From Chelatococcus sambhunathii (lineage in GTDB: Bacteria; Pseudomonadota; Alphaproteobacteria; Rhizobiales; Beijerinckiaceae): 64,000 nt of DNA. The notes beneath the pieces are model-generated. The model was not told where the DNA came from. It was given only the letters and a program-made list of their open reading frames with translations, and did not search any database. The position numbers and the translations under genes were made by a program. Below are positions 47,480-55,478 of the stretch, piece by piece. The stretch is taken from NCBI RefSeq assembly GCF_001418005.1, contig NZ_LIOL01000005.1, forward strand, positions 248,001-312,000. The letters are read 5' to 3'. Every line of letters starts with the position of its first letter. The first letter of the stretch is position 1.

Positions 47480-48265
47480 ATGTCGCTGAAATCGCGCACC
47501 GCCGTCGTCACCGGTTCAACGAGCGGCATCGGCCTTGCCATCGCCCGGGCCCTGGCCGCCGAGGGCGCCCATGTCGTCATCAATGGTTTCGGCGAGCCTG
47601 CCGCCATCGAGAGGGAGCGGGCGACGATCGAGCGCGAATTCGGCGTCAAGGCCGTCTATTCCGGCGCCGACATGACGAAGCCGGCCGAGATCGCTCAGAT
47701 GATCGCCGATGCGGAGAAGTTGCTCGGCTCGGTCGACGTGCTCGTCAACAACGCGGGGATCCAGCACGTTGCACCCGTCGAGGAGTTCCCGATCGAGAAG
47801 TGGGACCAGATCATCGCGATCAACCTCTCCTCTGCCTTCCACGCCATCCGGGCGGCCGTGCCCGGCATGAAGACGCGCCGCTGGGGCCGCATCATCAACA
47901 CCGCTTCCGCCCATGCCCTCGTTGCCTCGCCCTACAAGTCGGCCTATGTGGCGGCCAAGCACGGCATCGCAGGCCTCACCAAGACGATCGCCCTCGAGGT
48001 CGCGACCCATGGCATCACGGTGAATGCCATCTGTCCCGGCTATGTCTGGACGCCGCTTGTCGAGAAGCAGATCCCCGACACGGCGAAGGCCCGCGGTATC
48101 AGCGAGGCGGAGGTCAAGGAAAAGGTGCTGCTCGCCGGTCAGCCGACGAAGGAATTCGTGACGGTGGACGAGGTCGCGGCCTATGCCGTCTTCCTCGCCT
48201 CCGACGCCGCGCGCTCCATCACCGGCGCGCTCGCCACGATTGATGGCGGCTGGACGGCGGAATGA
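47480..48265 (+). CDS. bdhA: 3-hydroxybutyrate dehydrogenase
   Basis: SDR enzyme of 261 aa that interconverts D-3-hydroxybutyrate and acetoacetate with NAD. Signature stretches: AVVTGSTSGIGLAIARALAA, NNAGIQHVAPVEEFP, INTASAHALVASPYKSAYVA (catalytic Ser/Tyr/Lys region) and NAICPGYVWTPLVEKQIPD, which is specific for this subfamily. The ATG at 47480 has CGGGAG upstream. Its stop overlaps the patatin gene (ATGA). Together they suggest use of polyhydroxybutyrate or its monomers. Confidence 0.95.
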   Translation: MSLKSRTAVVTGSTSGIGLAIARALAAEGAHVVINGFGEPAAIERERATIEREFGVKAVYSGADMTKPAEIAQMIADAEKLLGSVDVLVNNAGIQHVAPVEEFPIEKWDQIIAINLSSAFHAIRAAVPGMKTRRWGRIINTASAHALVASPYKSAYVAAKHGIAGLTKTIALEVATHGITVNAICPGYVWTPLVEKQIPDTAKARGISEAEVKEKVLLAGQPTKEFVTVDEVAAYAVFLASDAARSITGALATIDGGWTAE

Positions 48266-49353
48266 CCGGTCGCGTCGTCCGTGCCCGCAAGTCCGCCGGC
48301 CAGCCGGCAGGCGGCTTCGCCGGTATCGCCGGCCCGAAGGCCGAGAAGAGCATTTGCCTCGCCCTGCAGGGCGGCGGCGCCCACGGTGCTTTCACCTGGG
48401 GCGTCATCGACACCCTGCTCGAGGACGGCCGGCTCGCCATCGAGGCGATCTCGGGCACGAGCGCCGGCGCCATGAACGCCGTCGTCATGACCCAAGGCTT
48501 CATCGAGGCCGGCATCGACGGCGCGCGGCGCGACCTCGAGACCTTCTGGCGGCGCGTCAGCCGCGACGGGGCGCTGTCGCCGCTGCAGCGCTCGCTCGTC
48601 GACCGCATGCTCGGCATCTGGGGCGGGGGCGACGAACCGCCCGGCCTCCTCTGGTTCGACATGGTGTCGCGCTTCGCCAGCCCCTACGACTTCAACCCGC
48701 TCAACATCAATCCGCTACGCGATCTCATCGAGGAACTGATCGACTTCGACAAGGTGCGCGCCTGCAACTCGGTCTCGCTCTTCATCGCTGCCACCAACGT
48801 GCGCACCGGCAAGATCAAGCTCTTCGAGCGCCCGGAGCTGACGGCGGACCACATCATGGCCTCGGCTTGCCTGCCCATGGTCTTCCAGGCGGTCGAGATC
48901 GACGGCGTGCCTTATTGGGACGGCGGCTACATGGGCAATCCCGCCCTCTTCCCACTGTTCTACGGCGCGGCGAGCGACGACGTGCTCCTGGTGCAGATCA
49001 ATCCGATCGAGCGGGAGGAGACGCCGCGCACCGCCCGCGAAATCCAGAACCGCCTGACCGAGATCACCTTCAACGCGACGCTCCTGCGGGAGATGCGCGC
49101 CATCGAGTTCGTCACGCGCCTCATCGACGAGGGCAAGCTGTCAAAGGACGAATACAAGCGCGTGCTCATGCACCGCATCGACGCCGACCTCCTGATGAAG
49201 CGTGTGACCGCGGCCTCGCGCCTGTCGGCGGACTGGGACCTCTTGCAGCGCCTTGCCGACCTGGGGCGGCAAGCGGCCCGCAAATGGCTCAAGAAGAGCT
49301 ATGATGACGTCGGCGTGCGGTCGACGCTCGACCTGCGCCGCGAATTCGCCTGA
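48262..49353 (+). CDS. patatin-like phospholipase family protein
   Basis: A 363-aa lipid acyl hydrolase with a Ser-Asp dyad: oxyanion loop LALQGGGAHGAFTWG (about residues 33-47), nucleophile Ser67 in GTSAG, and the Asp in PYWDGGYMGN. It has no signal peptide, so acts in the cytosol or on the inner membrane. Coupled by a 4-nt overlap with bdhA, which hints that the substrate could be polyhydroxybutyrate or a related ester; patatin-like proteins are known on PHB granules in some bacteria. This functional link is inference. Confidence 0.92.
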   Translation: MTGRVVRARKSAGQPAGGFAGIAGPKAEKSICLALQGGGAHGAFTWGVIDTLLEDGRLAIEAISGTSAGAMNAVVMTQGFIEAGIDGARRDLETFWRRVSRDGALSPLQRSLVDRMLGIWGGGDEPPGLLWFDMVSRFASPYDFNPLNINPLRDLIEELIDFDKVRACNSVSLFIAATNVRTGKIKLFERPELTADHIMASACLPMVFQAVEIDGVPYWDGGYMGNPALFPLFYGAASDDVLLVQINPIEREETPRTAREIQNRLTEITFNATLLREMRAIEFVTRLIDEGKLSKDEYKRVLMHRIDADLLMKRVTAASRLSADWDLLQRLADLGRQAARKWLKKSYDDVGVRSTLDLRREFA

Positions 49354-49374
49354 CGCAGCGCGAAAGGAACGGCC

Positions 49375-49920
49375 ATGAGCGACTGGCCGCATCGTGTCGC
49401 CGTCGCCGGCGGCACCATCGAGATCGTGGTGGGAGACATCACGCGCCTCGCCGTCGATGCCGTCGTTAATGCCGCCAACCGCACGCTCCTCGGCGGCGGT
49501 GGCGTCGACGGTGCGATCCACCGGGCAGCGGGGCCGGAGCTTCTCGCCGAATGCCAGACCCTCGGTGGCTGCGAGACCGGCGAGGCGAAGATCACGCGCG
49601 GCTACAGGTTGCCGGCCGCCCACGTCATCCACACGGTTGGCCCCGTCTGGCGGGGAGGCGGGCAGGACGAGGCGGCGCTGCTCGCCGCGTGCTACGGCAA
49701 TGCGCTCGCCCTCGCCGATGCGCATGGCCTCGTCCGTATCGCCTTTCCCGCCATCTCCACTGGCGTCTACGGCTTTCCCGCGGAGGAGGCGGCGCCAATC
49801 GCCATCGGCACCGTGCTCGCGAGATTGCCGGATGTTTCGGTCGAGCACGTCGTCTTCTGCTGCTTTTCTGCCGGAAGCGCCGTGCTTCATCGTCAGGCGC
49901 TCGAGGCCCTGACGCGGTGA
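49375..49920 (+). CDS. macrodomain protein, O-acetyl-ADP-ribose deacetylase (YmdB/MacroD-like)
   Basis: A 181-aa single macrodomain. The ADP-ribose site is visible in [20 protein letters not shown] (catalytic Asn and Asp, and the Gly-rich loop), VIHTVGPVW, and [18 protein letters not shown]. MacroD-type enzymes remove ADP-ribose from acidic residues and deacetylate O-acetyl-ADP-ribose. It starts 21 nt after the patatin gene and is convergent with the methyltransferase gene. No ADP-ribosyltransferase or sirtuin gene is near. Confidence 0.93.
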   Translation: MSDWPHRVAVAGGTIEIVVGDITRLAVDAVVNAANRTLLGGGGVDGAIHRAAGPELLAECQTLGGCETGEAKITRGYRLPAAHVIHTVGPVWRGGGQDEAALLAACYGNALALADAHGLVRIAFPAISTGVYGFPAEEAAPIAIGTVLARLPDVSVEHVVFCCFSAGSAVLHRQALEALTR

Positions 49921-49922
49921 TC

Positions 49923-50582
49923 TCAGGTTTCGCGAAAGGCCCAGACGCTCGTCTTCTTGATCTCGTTGTCTTCGAGCGCCCGCGTCACAGGCACTTCATA
50001 GGTGGCGAGTGCGGCGAGCCGTTCGCGCGCCAGATAGCTGCGGCCGGGGTCGCCGATGAGCACGGTGGCGCCGCGCGTGGCGAGGCGAGACAGCCAGTCG
50101 GTGACGGCGGCGGCAAGATCGCGCTCGTAGCAGATGTCGCCGGCCAGCACACAGTCCCATCCCTCGTCCGTGCCGATGAGATGATCCTGGCGGACGGTCA
50201 GCGCGACGCCGTTGGCTTGCGCATTCACCGCAATGGCGGCCGCCGCGAAGGCGTCGATGTCGCAGGCGTCCACCTGTGTCGCGCCGGCCCGTGCGGCGGC
50301 GATGGCGACGAGCCCCGAGCCTGAGGCGAAGTCGAGCACGCGCCTGCCGGCGACGATGGCCGGGTGATCGAGGATGTAGCGCGCCAGCGCCTGCCCGCCG
50401 GCCCAGGCGAAGGCCCAGAAGGGCGGCGGCAGCCCCATGGCGCCGAGTTCCTCCTCGGTCTTTTCCCACAAGGCCGTCGCTTCATCCGCCACATGCAGCA
50501 CGATCTCCGGCGCGTGCGGCACCGGCAGGAGCCGCGTATGGGTGCGGACGAAGACGGCCTTGTCCGTTGCGAGGCGCTTCAT
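49923..50582 (-). CDS. class I SAM methyltransferase, ETF-beta lysine methyltransferase (METTL20) type
   Basis: A 219-aa methyltransferase with SAM motif I VLDFASGSGLVAIAAARAGA, the upstream PPPFWAFAWAGGQALARYIL and post-motif LAGDICYERD. This set matches the METTL20-like protein lysine methyltransferases; an Agrobacterium member methylates the electron-transfer flavoprotein beta subunit. The ATG at 50580-50582 overlaps the stop of the glycosyltransferase gene upstream. ETF genes are not in the window, so the substrate assignment rests on family resemblance. Confidence 0.85.
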   Translation of the reverse strand: MKRLATDKAVFVRTHTRLLPVPHAPEIVLHVADEATALWEKTEEELGAMGLPPPFWAFAWAGGQALARYILDHPAIVAGRRVLDFASGSGLVAIAAARAGATQVDACDIDAFAAAAIAVNAQANGVALTVRQDHLIGTDEGWDCVLAGDICYERDLAAAVTDWLSRLATRGATVLIGDPGRSYLARERLAALATYEVPVTRALEDNEIKKTSVWAFRET

Positions 50583-51721
50583 GGATGCTCGTCGAGCATG
50601 CGGCGGTAGAGGTCCTTCAGCCCGTCCATCACATGGCGCTCCGTGAAACCGTCGAGCACGCGCGCGCGCGCCGCAGCGCCCATCGCGGCGACGCGCCGCG
50701 GATCGGCCGCGAGCTGCGCGATGGCCTCGGCGAGAGCCGCTGCGTCGTCCGGCGGCATCACGAGGCCTTCGACGCCGTCGCGCACCAGCGTACGGCAGCC
50801 GGGCACGTCCGTCGTCAGGACGGCGCGGCCGCTCACCGCCCCTTCGAGCAAGGTGCGCGGCAGGCCCTCGCCGCCGCGGGAGGGCAGGCAGCAGACGTGG
50901 TGCTCGCGCCAGACGCCGGCGATGTCGCGCGTCGGGCCGCGCCAGGCGATGCCGGGCTCGTCTGACCATTGCCGGAGCGTCGCCTCCGGCACCGCCTTTG
51001 GATTGTCGGGATCCGGCGCGCCGAAGAGCGAGAGCTCGACCGCGACGCCCCGGGCACGGGCGCGGCGGACCGCCTCCACCGCAAGGTCGATGCCCTTCGA
51101 CCACAGCATGCGCGCGACGACGGCTATCTTGAGCGGCGGCTGCGGCGGCAGGGGTGCGACGGGATAATCCCCTGGTTCCACGCCGGCACCGCCGACGATG
51201 GTCACGTTCGGCGCACGCGGATCGAGCCCGACGAGACGCGGGTCGTCCTCGTTCTCGAAGAGGTAATGCGTGCTGCGGCCTTCGAGCCCGCCGCGGATGA
51301 CGAGGCGCAGCCCGGCCCGCGCCACGCGCGCGGAGGCATCGCGGCGCGCGCCGAGAAAGCCGAGGCCGGTCAGCGCATAGACGCGGGCGGCGATGCCGGC
51401 GAGGCGTGCCGCAAGGCCGCCGAGCACGATGGAGCGCAGCGCGATGGCGTGCACGATGTCGGGGCTCTCCTCGGCGAGCACCCGCCGCATGGTGCCGACG
51501 GTGCGCAGGATGGCGAGCGGGCTCATGCTGCGCCTGTCGGCCTCGAGCGCCAGCACACGCGCGCCCGTCGCCTCGATCACCTCGCGGTGCGCCCGCACCC
51601 GCGCCACCACCGTCACGGCAAGGCCCATCTCGCGCGCGGCCCGCGCCATGGGCAGGAAATGCGAAGCGAAGAACCAGTCCTCGGTGACGAGGAAGAGCAC
51701 GGAACGGGGCCGGTCGGTCAC
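50579..51721 (-). CDS. GT4-family glycosyltransferase
   Basis: A 380-aa GT-B fold enzyme. The C-terminal half has the nucleotide-sugar region: KIAVVARMLWSKGIDLAVEA, then CCLPSRGGEGLPRTLLEGA (the E-x7-E element) and VLTTDVPGC. The N-terminal half, LFLVTEDWFFASHFLPMARA, resembles WbpH/PglA-type transferases acting on lipid-linked sugars. The start is GTG at 51719-51721. It overlaps the methyltransferase gene downstream (ATGA). The acceptor is unknown. Confidence 0.92.
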   Translation of the reverse strand: MTDRPRSVLFLVTEDWFFASHFLPMARAAREMGLAVTVVARVRAHREVIEATGARVLALEADRRSMSPLAILRTVGTMRRVLAEESPDIVHAIALRSIVLGGLAARLAGIAARVYALTGLGFLGARRDASARVARAGLRLVIRGGLEGRSTHYLFENEDDPRLVGLDPRAPNVTIVGGAGVEPGDYPVAPLPPQPPLKIAVVARMLWSKGIDLAVEAVRRARARGVAVELSLFGAPDPDNPKAVPEATLRQWSDEPGIAWRGPTRDIAGVWREHHVCCLPSRGGEGLPRTLLEGAVSGRAVLTTDVPGCRTLVRDGVEGLVMPPDDAAALAEAIAQLAADPRRVAAMGAAARARVLDGFTERHVMDGLKDLYRRMLDEHP

Positions 51722-51727
51722 GATGCC

Positions 51728-52051
51728 TCACGCAAAGCCGAGAAAGAGCGCGAGCGCGCGGTTTACCGCGAGAAGATCCGTCTCGTCGAGCCGGCCGAAA
51801 GACTGGCCCAGCCTGCCGCGGGGCACCGTGTGAGCCTTGTCCACCATGATCTGCGAGACCTTCTGCAGGCCGTTGCGCTCATTCGGCTCGACCGTGATGC
51901 GCAGGAGCGGCGCCGCGACGAGTTCACTCGTCACCGGCAGCAAGGTGAAGGAGGGATGCGTGCTGAAGAGATCCGACTGGATGATCAGGGCCGGTCTTAG
52001 TTTGCCATAGGCCCCGGGAAGAGCCACGGTGACGAGGTCACCGCGCCTCAT
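51728..52051 (-). CDS. mazF: MazF/PemK-family toxin
   Basis: A 107-aa endoribonuclease toxin. It begins MRRGDLVTVALPGAYGKLRP (the GD and RP residues are typical of PemK/MazF) and has ALIIQSDLF, LLPVTSEL and a C-terminal RLDETDLLAVNRALALFLGF. It cleaves mRNA at short sites when free of antitoxin. The ATG overlaps the antitoxin stop by 4 nt (ATGA at 52051-52048), the usual antitoxin-first order. Both key loops appear intact, so the toxin is likely functional. Confidence 0.95.
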   Translation of the reverse strand: MRRGDLVTVALPGAYGKLRPALIIQSDLFSTHPSFTLLPVTSELVAAPLLRITVEPNERNGLQKVSQIMVDKAHTVPRGRLGQSFGRLDETDLLAVNRALALFLGFA

Positions 52052-52260
52052 TCACGCCAGCCCCGATGATCCGAGGCCGCTTCGATGAAATCGAGGATCT
52101 CGTCTTCCTCGGCGCTCTTGGCGATGAGTTGTGACTGGCGTCGACACTCCTCGGCAAAGCCGGGCTGCGCCGGGTCCGGTATCCAGATCTGCACAGGCTT
52201 CAACCCGGCCGCCCGTAACCGCTCGCGATGGCGCTGCACACGCTTGGCGACCCCTGCCAT
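52048..52260 (-). CDS. MazE-type antitoxin (DUF3018 family)
   Basis: A 70-aa antitoxin-like protein: AKRVQRHRERLRAAGLKPVQ, then IWIPDPAQPGFAEECRRQSQ and an acidic C-terminus (EEDEILDFIEAA). The DUF3018 family is the regular partner of MazF in proteobacteria; the N-terminal part binds DNA and the acidic tail neutralises the toxin. The ATG at 52258-52260 is preferred over longer frames. A perfect 14-bp palindrome 15 nt upstream is the probable autoregulatory operator. Confidence 0.9.
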   Translation of the reverse strand: MAGVAKRVQRHRERLRAAGLKPVQIWIPDPAQPGFAEECRRQSQLIAKSAEEDEILDFIEAASDHRGWRE

Positions 52261-52274
52261 TCCAGCCCCCGGCC

Positions 52275-52288
52275 TGTTACATGTAACA
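52275..52288. promoter_or_regulatory. palindromic operator of the mazEF operon
   Basis: TGTTACATGTAACA, a perfect 14-bp inverted repeat 15 nt upstream of the antitoxin start. Autorepression by antitoxin or the complex is usual for such modules. Confidence 0.75.
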
Positions 52289-52330
52289 TAGGTCGTCGCC
52301 CGTGGGACCGCAAGCGCGCCCACCTCTTTC

Positions 52331-53857
52331 TCACATCGTCGCGCCGATCTGCCATGGTACGAACTCGGCGTCGCCGTAACCGAGCTCCTCGGACTTGGAG
52401 CGCTCGCCGGAGGCGACCTTCAGCACCTTCTCGAAGATCTCGCGGCCCTTGTCCTCGATCGACACGCCCTCGATGACGTCGCCGCAGTTGATGTCCATGT
52501 CGTCGATCATGCGCCGGTACATCTCGCTGTTGGTGGCGAGCTTGATCGACGGGGTCGGCTTGCAGCCGTAGGCCGAGCCGCGGCCGGTGGTGAAGGCGAG
52601 GACATTGGCGCCGCCGGCGACCTGGCCCGTCGCCGAGACCGGGTCGTAACCGGGCGTGTCCATGAACACGAACCCCTTGGCGGTGACCTTCTCGGCATAG
52701 CGGTAGACGTCCGTGAGCGTCGTCGTGCCGCCTTTTGCGGCGGCGCCGAGCGACTTCTCGAGGATCGTCGTGAGCCCGCCCGCCTTGTTGCCGGGCGAGG
52801 GGTTGTTGTTCATCTCCATCTTGTTGCGGGTGGTATAGTCCTCCCACCACTTGATGAGCTCGACGAGCTTTTCGCCAACCTCGCGGGTCGCCGCGCGGCG
52901 CGTCAGGAGATGTTCGGCGCCGTAGATCTCCGGCGTCTCGGAGAGGATCGCCGTGCCGCCGTGCTTGACGAGCAAGTCGGCCGCCGCTCCCAAGGCGGGG
53001 TTGGCCGTGATGCCGGAATAGCCGTCGGAGCCACCGCACTGCAGGGCGAGCATCAGCTCCGACGCCGGCACCGTCTCGCGCCGCGCCCGGTCGGCGACGG
53101 GCAGCATCTCGCGAATGGCGGCGGCGCCGGCCTCCACCGTCTTCTTCGTGCCGCCGATCTCCTGGATGGTGAAGGAGCGGAAGGTGTCGCTTTCCGCGAT
53201 GCCGTAGATCTCTTTCCAGCGGGCGATCTGGAAGCCTTCGCAGCCGAGGCCCACCATGACGACCGCCGCCATGTTGGGGTTGGTCGCATAGCCCCACTGG
53301 GTGCGCTTGAGAACCTCGTAGCCCTCGCCCTTGACATCGAGGGCGCAGCCGCCGCCGTGCACGAGCGGGATGACACCGTCGACGTTCGGATATTGTTCGA
53401 GGATGCCCGAGCGGCGGATCTCCTCGGCCATGTAGCGGGCCACCGTCGCCGAGCAGTTCACCGAGGTGAGGATGCCGATGTAGTTGCGCGTCCCGACCGT
53501 GCCATTGGCGCGCCGGAAGCCCTGGAAGGTCGCCTGCTGTTCGACGGGCAGGATGTCTTCCTTGCGCGCCGCCTCGGCGAAGCGGTAGTCGCGGGCGAAA
53601 TCGTGCATCTCGACGTTGTGTTCGTGCACCCACTCGCCGGGGGCAATGGGTTTCGACGCAAAGCCGATGATCTGGCCGAACTTGACGATGGGCTCGCCCG
53701 CGGCCATCGGCACGACAGCCATTTTATGGCCGCGCGGTATGCGCTGCGTCACCGCGACGCCGTCGACGGAAGCGCCGGGCTCGAGCGCATCTACCGCGAC
53801 GATGACGTTGTCGCTGGCGTTGAGGCGAAGGGTACGGGGGGTGACGGGACGGTCCAT
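52331..53857 (-). CDS. uxaA: UxaA family altronate dehydratase-like protein
   Basis: 508 aa, with an N-terminal SAF-like domain (about residues 10-95) and the large UxaA core (about 110-505). Conserved stretches: NGTVGTRNYIGILTSVNCSA, PLVHGGGCALDV, LQCGGSDGYSGITANPALG, NPSPGNKAGGLTTILEKSLG and GRGSAYGCKPTPSIKLATN. Altronate dehydratase makes 2-keto-3-deoxygluconate from altronate. Homologues also dehydrate other sugar acids, and the fucU and aldose dehydrogenase genes downstream leave L-fuconate or galactarate-like substrates possible. A CGATTCAAA element shared with uxaC lies 40-55 nt upstream. Confidence 0.88.
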   Translation of the reverse strand: MDRPVTPRTLRLNASDNVIVAVDALEPGASVDGVAVTQRIPRGHKMAVVPMAAGEPIVKFGQIIGFASKPIAPGEWVHEHNVEMHDFARDYRFAEAARKEDILPVEQQATFQGFRRANGTVGTRNYIGILTSVNCSATVARYMAEEIRRSGILEQYPNVDGVIPLVHGGGCALDVKGEGYEVLKRTQWGYATNPNMAAVVMVGLGCEGFQIARWKEIYGIAESDTFRSFTIQEIGGTKKTVEAGAAAIREMLPVADRARRETVPASELMLALQCGGSDGYSGITANPALGAAADLLVKHGGTAILSETPEIYGAEHLLTRRAATREVGEKLVELIKWWEDYTTRNKMEMNNNPSPGNKAGGLTTILEKSLGAAAKGGTTTLTDVYRYAEKVTAKGFVFMDTPGYDPVSATGQVAGGANVLAFTTGRGSAYGCKPTPSIKLATNSEMYRRMIDDMDINCGDVIEGVSIEDKGREIFEKVLKVASGERSKSEELGYGDAEFVPWQIGATM

Positions 53858-53898
53858 GGGCGTGCTTCCGGGCGGGCTGATCGGCCGCTGATGCGGTT

Positions 53899-53912
53899 AT
53901 TTGAATCGTTTT
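53899..53912 (-). promoter_or_regulatory. regulatory element AAAACGATTCAAAT upstream of uxaA
   Basis: On the minus strand AAAACGATTCAAAT, about 42 nt before the uxaA start. The same AAA-N-CGATTCAAA string occurs in the same orientation before uxaC at 59453-59465. A LacI- or GntR-type regulator shared by the two sugar-acid operons is the likely reason. Confidence 0.55.
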
Positions 53913-53959
53913 ATACTACGCGGCGCCAAGCGATGCGAGCCTGCCGGCATGTGACGGTT

Positions 53960-54409
53960 TCACGCCGCGAGCACGACGCCCTTGCGGATGAGGAAGCAGC
54001 CGTAAGGGCGCATGTCGCCCACCTGCACGACGGCGAAGGCTGAACTCGCCACCTCGTAGAAGGCATAACGCTCGATGCCGACGAGCGGCAGCGCCTTGCC
54101 GGCCGCCCGGTCGATCACTGCCTGCACCTCCCTCTGGATCGGCGGCACCGTGACGGCATCGCCCACCACCTCCATGCGCCGCACCGGATCGTCGACGAAG
54201 CTGTCGATGGGCAGCAGCGACAGCACGGCTTCGGCTGCACGCGCCAGGGTGAGACCGGGGATGCGCACGAGCTCGCCCGAGGTGGTGCGGCGCGCCACCG
54301 TCTCGGCCGGGAAATTGGCGTCGACGAGGGCGAGGTCGTCGCCGTGGCCCATTGCGGCGAGAACCCACAGGAGGTCGGGCGTCAGAACGGGGTCGAGACC
54401 CTTGAGCAT
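53960..54409 (-). CDS. fucU: RbsD/FucU family sugar mutarotase
   Basis: 149 aa. FucU interconverts the anomers of L-fucose and related pyranoses. Typical stretches: MLKGLDPVLTPDLLWVLAAM, GHGDDLALVDANFPA (active-site His/Asp) and the C-terminal AFYEVASSAFAVVQVGDMRP followed by YGCFLIRKG. The match is closer to FucU than to RbsD. It lies 23 nt downstream of an aldose dehydrogenase gene, so mutarotation probably feeds that enzyme. Confidence 0.92.
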   Translation of the reverse strand: MLKGLDPVLTPDLLWVLAAMGHGDDLALVDANFPAETVARRTTSGELVRIPGLTLARAAEAVLSLLPIDSFVDDPVRRMEVVGDAVTVPPIQREVQAVIDRAAGKALPLVGIERYAFYEVASSAFAVVQVGDMRPYGCFLIRKGVVLAA

Positions 54410-54432
54410 CGTGTCGGCTCCGGTAAGGGCGG

Positions 54433-55467
54433 TCAGGCGGGGATCGGCGCGTCGGGAGCGAGCAGGCCCTCGCTCTTGAGGTCGCGCCACAGCCCCGCTG
54501 GTGGCGAGGCGGCGAAGGCGGCGACGTTGCGGCTCACCTCCTCGGGTGTCACGCCACCGAGCACGACGCTCGCGACCGCAGGATGACCGAGGGCGAAGTG
54601 CAGCGCCGCATGCGCCAGCGGGACGGAATGGGCGCGGCACACGGCCTCGATGCGGCGCACCTTGTCCATGACGGCATCGGGCGCGGGGGCGTAGTTGTAG
54701 CGGGCGCCCGGCACCGCGCCCGTGGCGAGGATCCCGGAGTTGAACACGCCGCCGAGCATGACGCCGATGTTCTTGTCCTGCGCCAGCGGCAGGAAGCCCT
54801 CGAGTGCCGGCTGCTCCAGGAGCGAATAGCGCCCTGCGAGCAGCATGCAGTCGAAGTCGCCGGCGCGGGCGAAGCGCTCGCACATGTCGGCCTCGTTGAT
54901 GCCGACGCCGATGGCCTTGATCACCTTCTGGTCGCGCAGGTCGGCGAGGGCCCGGTAGGCGCCGTCCATCGCCTCCTTGAAGCGGGCCTCGATGCCGTCG
55001 GCGCCGTGCGTCCAGACGTCGACGTCGTGGATGAGCAGCACGTCGATGCGGTCGGTGCCGAGACGCAGCAGCGACTGCTCGAAGGAGCGCATCGCGCCGT
55101 CGTAGGAGTAGTCGAAGGAGGCCTTGTGCGGCAGGCCGCCGGCGAAGCCGGGCGAGACCACGTCGCTCCTTGCCGGCGCCGCCGGCCGCTGGCGCGGATC
55201 CATCACCCGCCCGACCTTGGTCGAGAGCACGACGTCGCTGCGCTCGTGGCGCCGGAGCGCCGTGCCACAGCGGTGCTCGGCAAGGCCGTTGCCGTAATGC
55301 GGCGAGGTGTCGAGGAGCATGATGCCGGCTCCAAGAGCCGCCTCGACGGTGGCGATGGCGGTGGCGTCGTCGAGCGTCGCATAGAGGTCGCCGAGCGGCG
55401 CCGTGCCGAAGCCGAGGACCGTGACCTTGAGGTTGCTGCGTCCGAGCGTACGTGTCGCCAGGCTCAT
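54433..55467 (-). CDS. aldo/keto reductase, D-threo-aldose (L-fucose) 1-dehydrogenase type
   Basis: A 344-aa aldo/keto reductase of the L-fucose/L-galactose dehydrogenase group: LGFGTAPLGDLYATLDDA, LLDTSPHYGNGLAEHRCG (catalytic Asp, Tyr), LSTKVGRVMDP (Lys), DVLLIHDVDVWTHG (His) and VVLGGVTPEEVSRNVAAF. These enzymes oxidise the C1 hydroxyl of L-fucose, L-galactose or D-arabinose to the lactone. The ATG at 55465-55467 has GGGAGGATC upstream. It is flanked by fucU and the TRAP permease dctM, in one operon. The lactonase that should follow is not in the window. Confidence 0.9.
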   Translation of the reverse strand: MSLATRTLGRSNLKVTVLGFGTAPLGDLYATLDDATAIATVEAALGAGIMLLDTSPHYGNGLAEHRCGTALRRHERSDVVLSTKVGRVMDPRQRPAAPARSDVVSPGFAGGLPHKASFDYSYDGAMRSFEQSLLRLGTDRIDVLLIHDVDVWTHGADGIEARFKEAMDGAYRALADLRDQKVIKAIGVGINEADMCERFARAGDFDCMLLAGRYSLLEQPALEGFLPLAQDKNIGVMLGGVFNSGILATGAVPGARYNYAPAPDAVMDKVRRIEAVCRAHSVPLAHAALHFALGHPAVASVVLGGVTPEEVSRNVAAFAASPPAGLWRDLKSEGLLAPDAPIPA

Positions 55468-55478
55468 CGAGATCCTCC

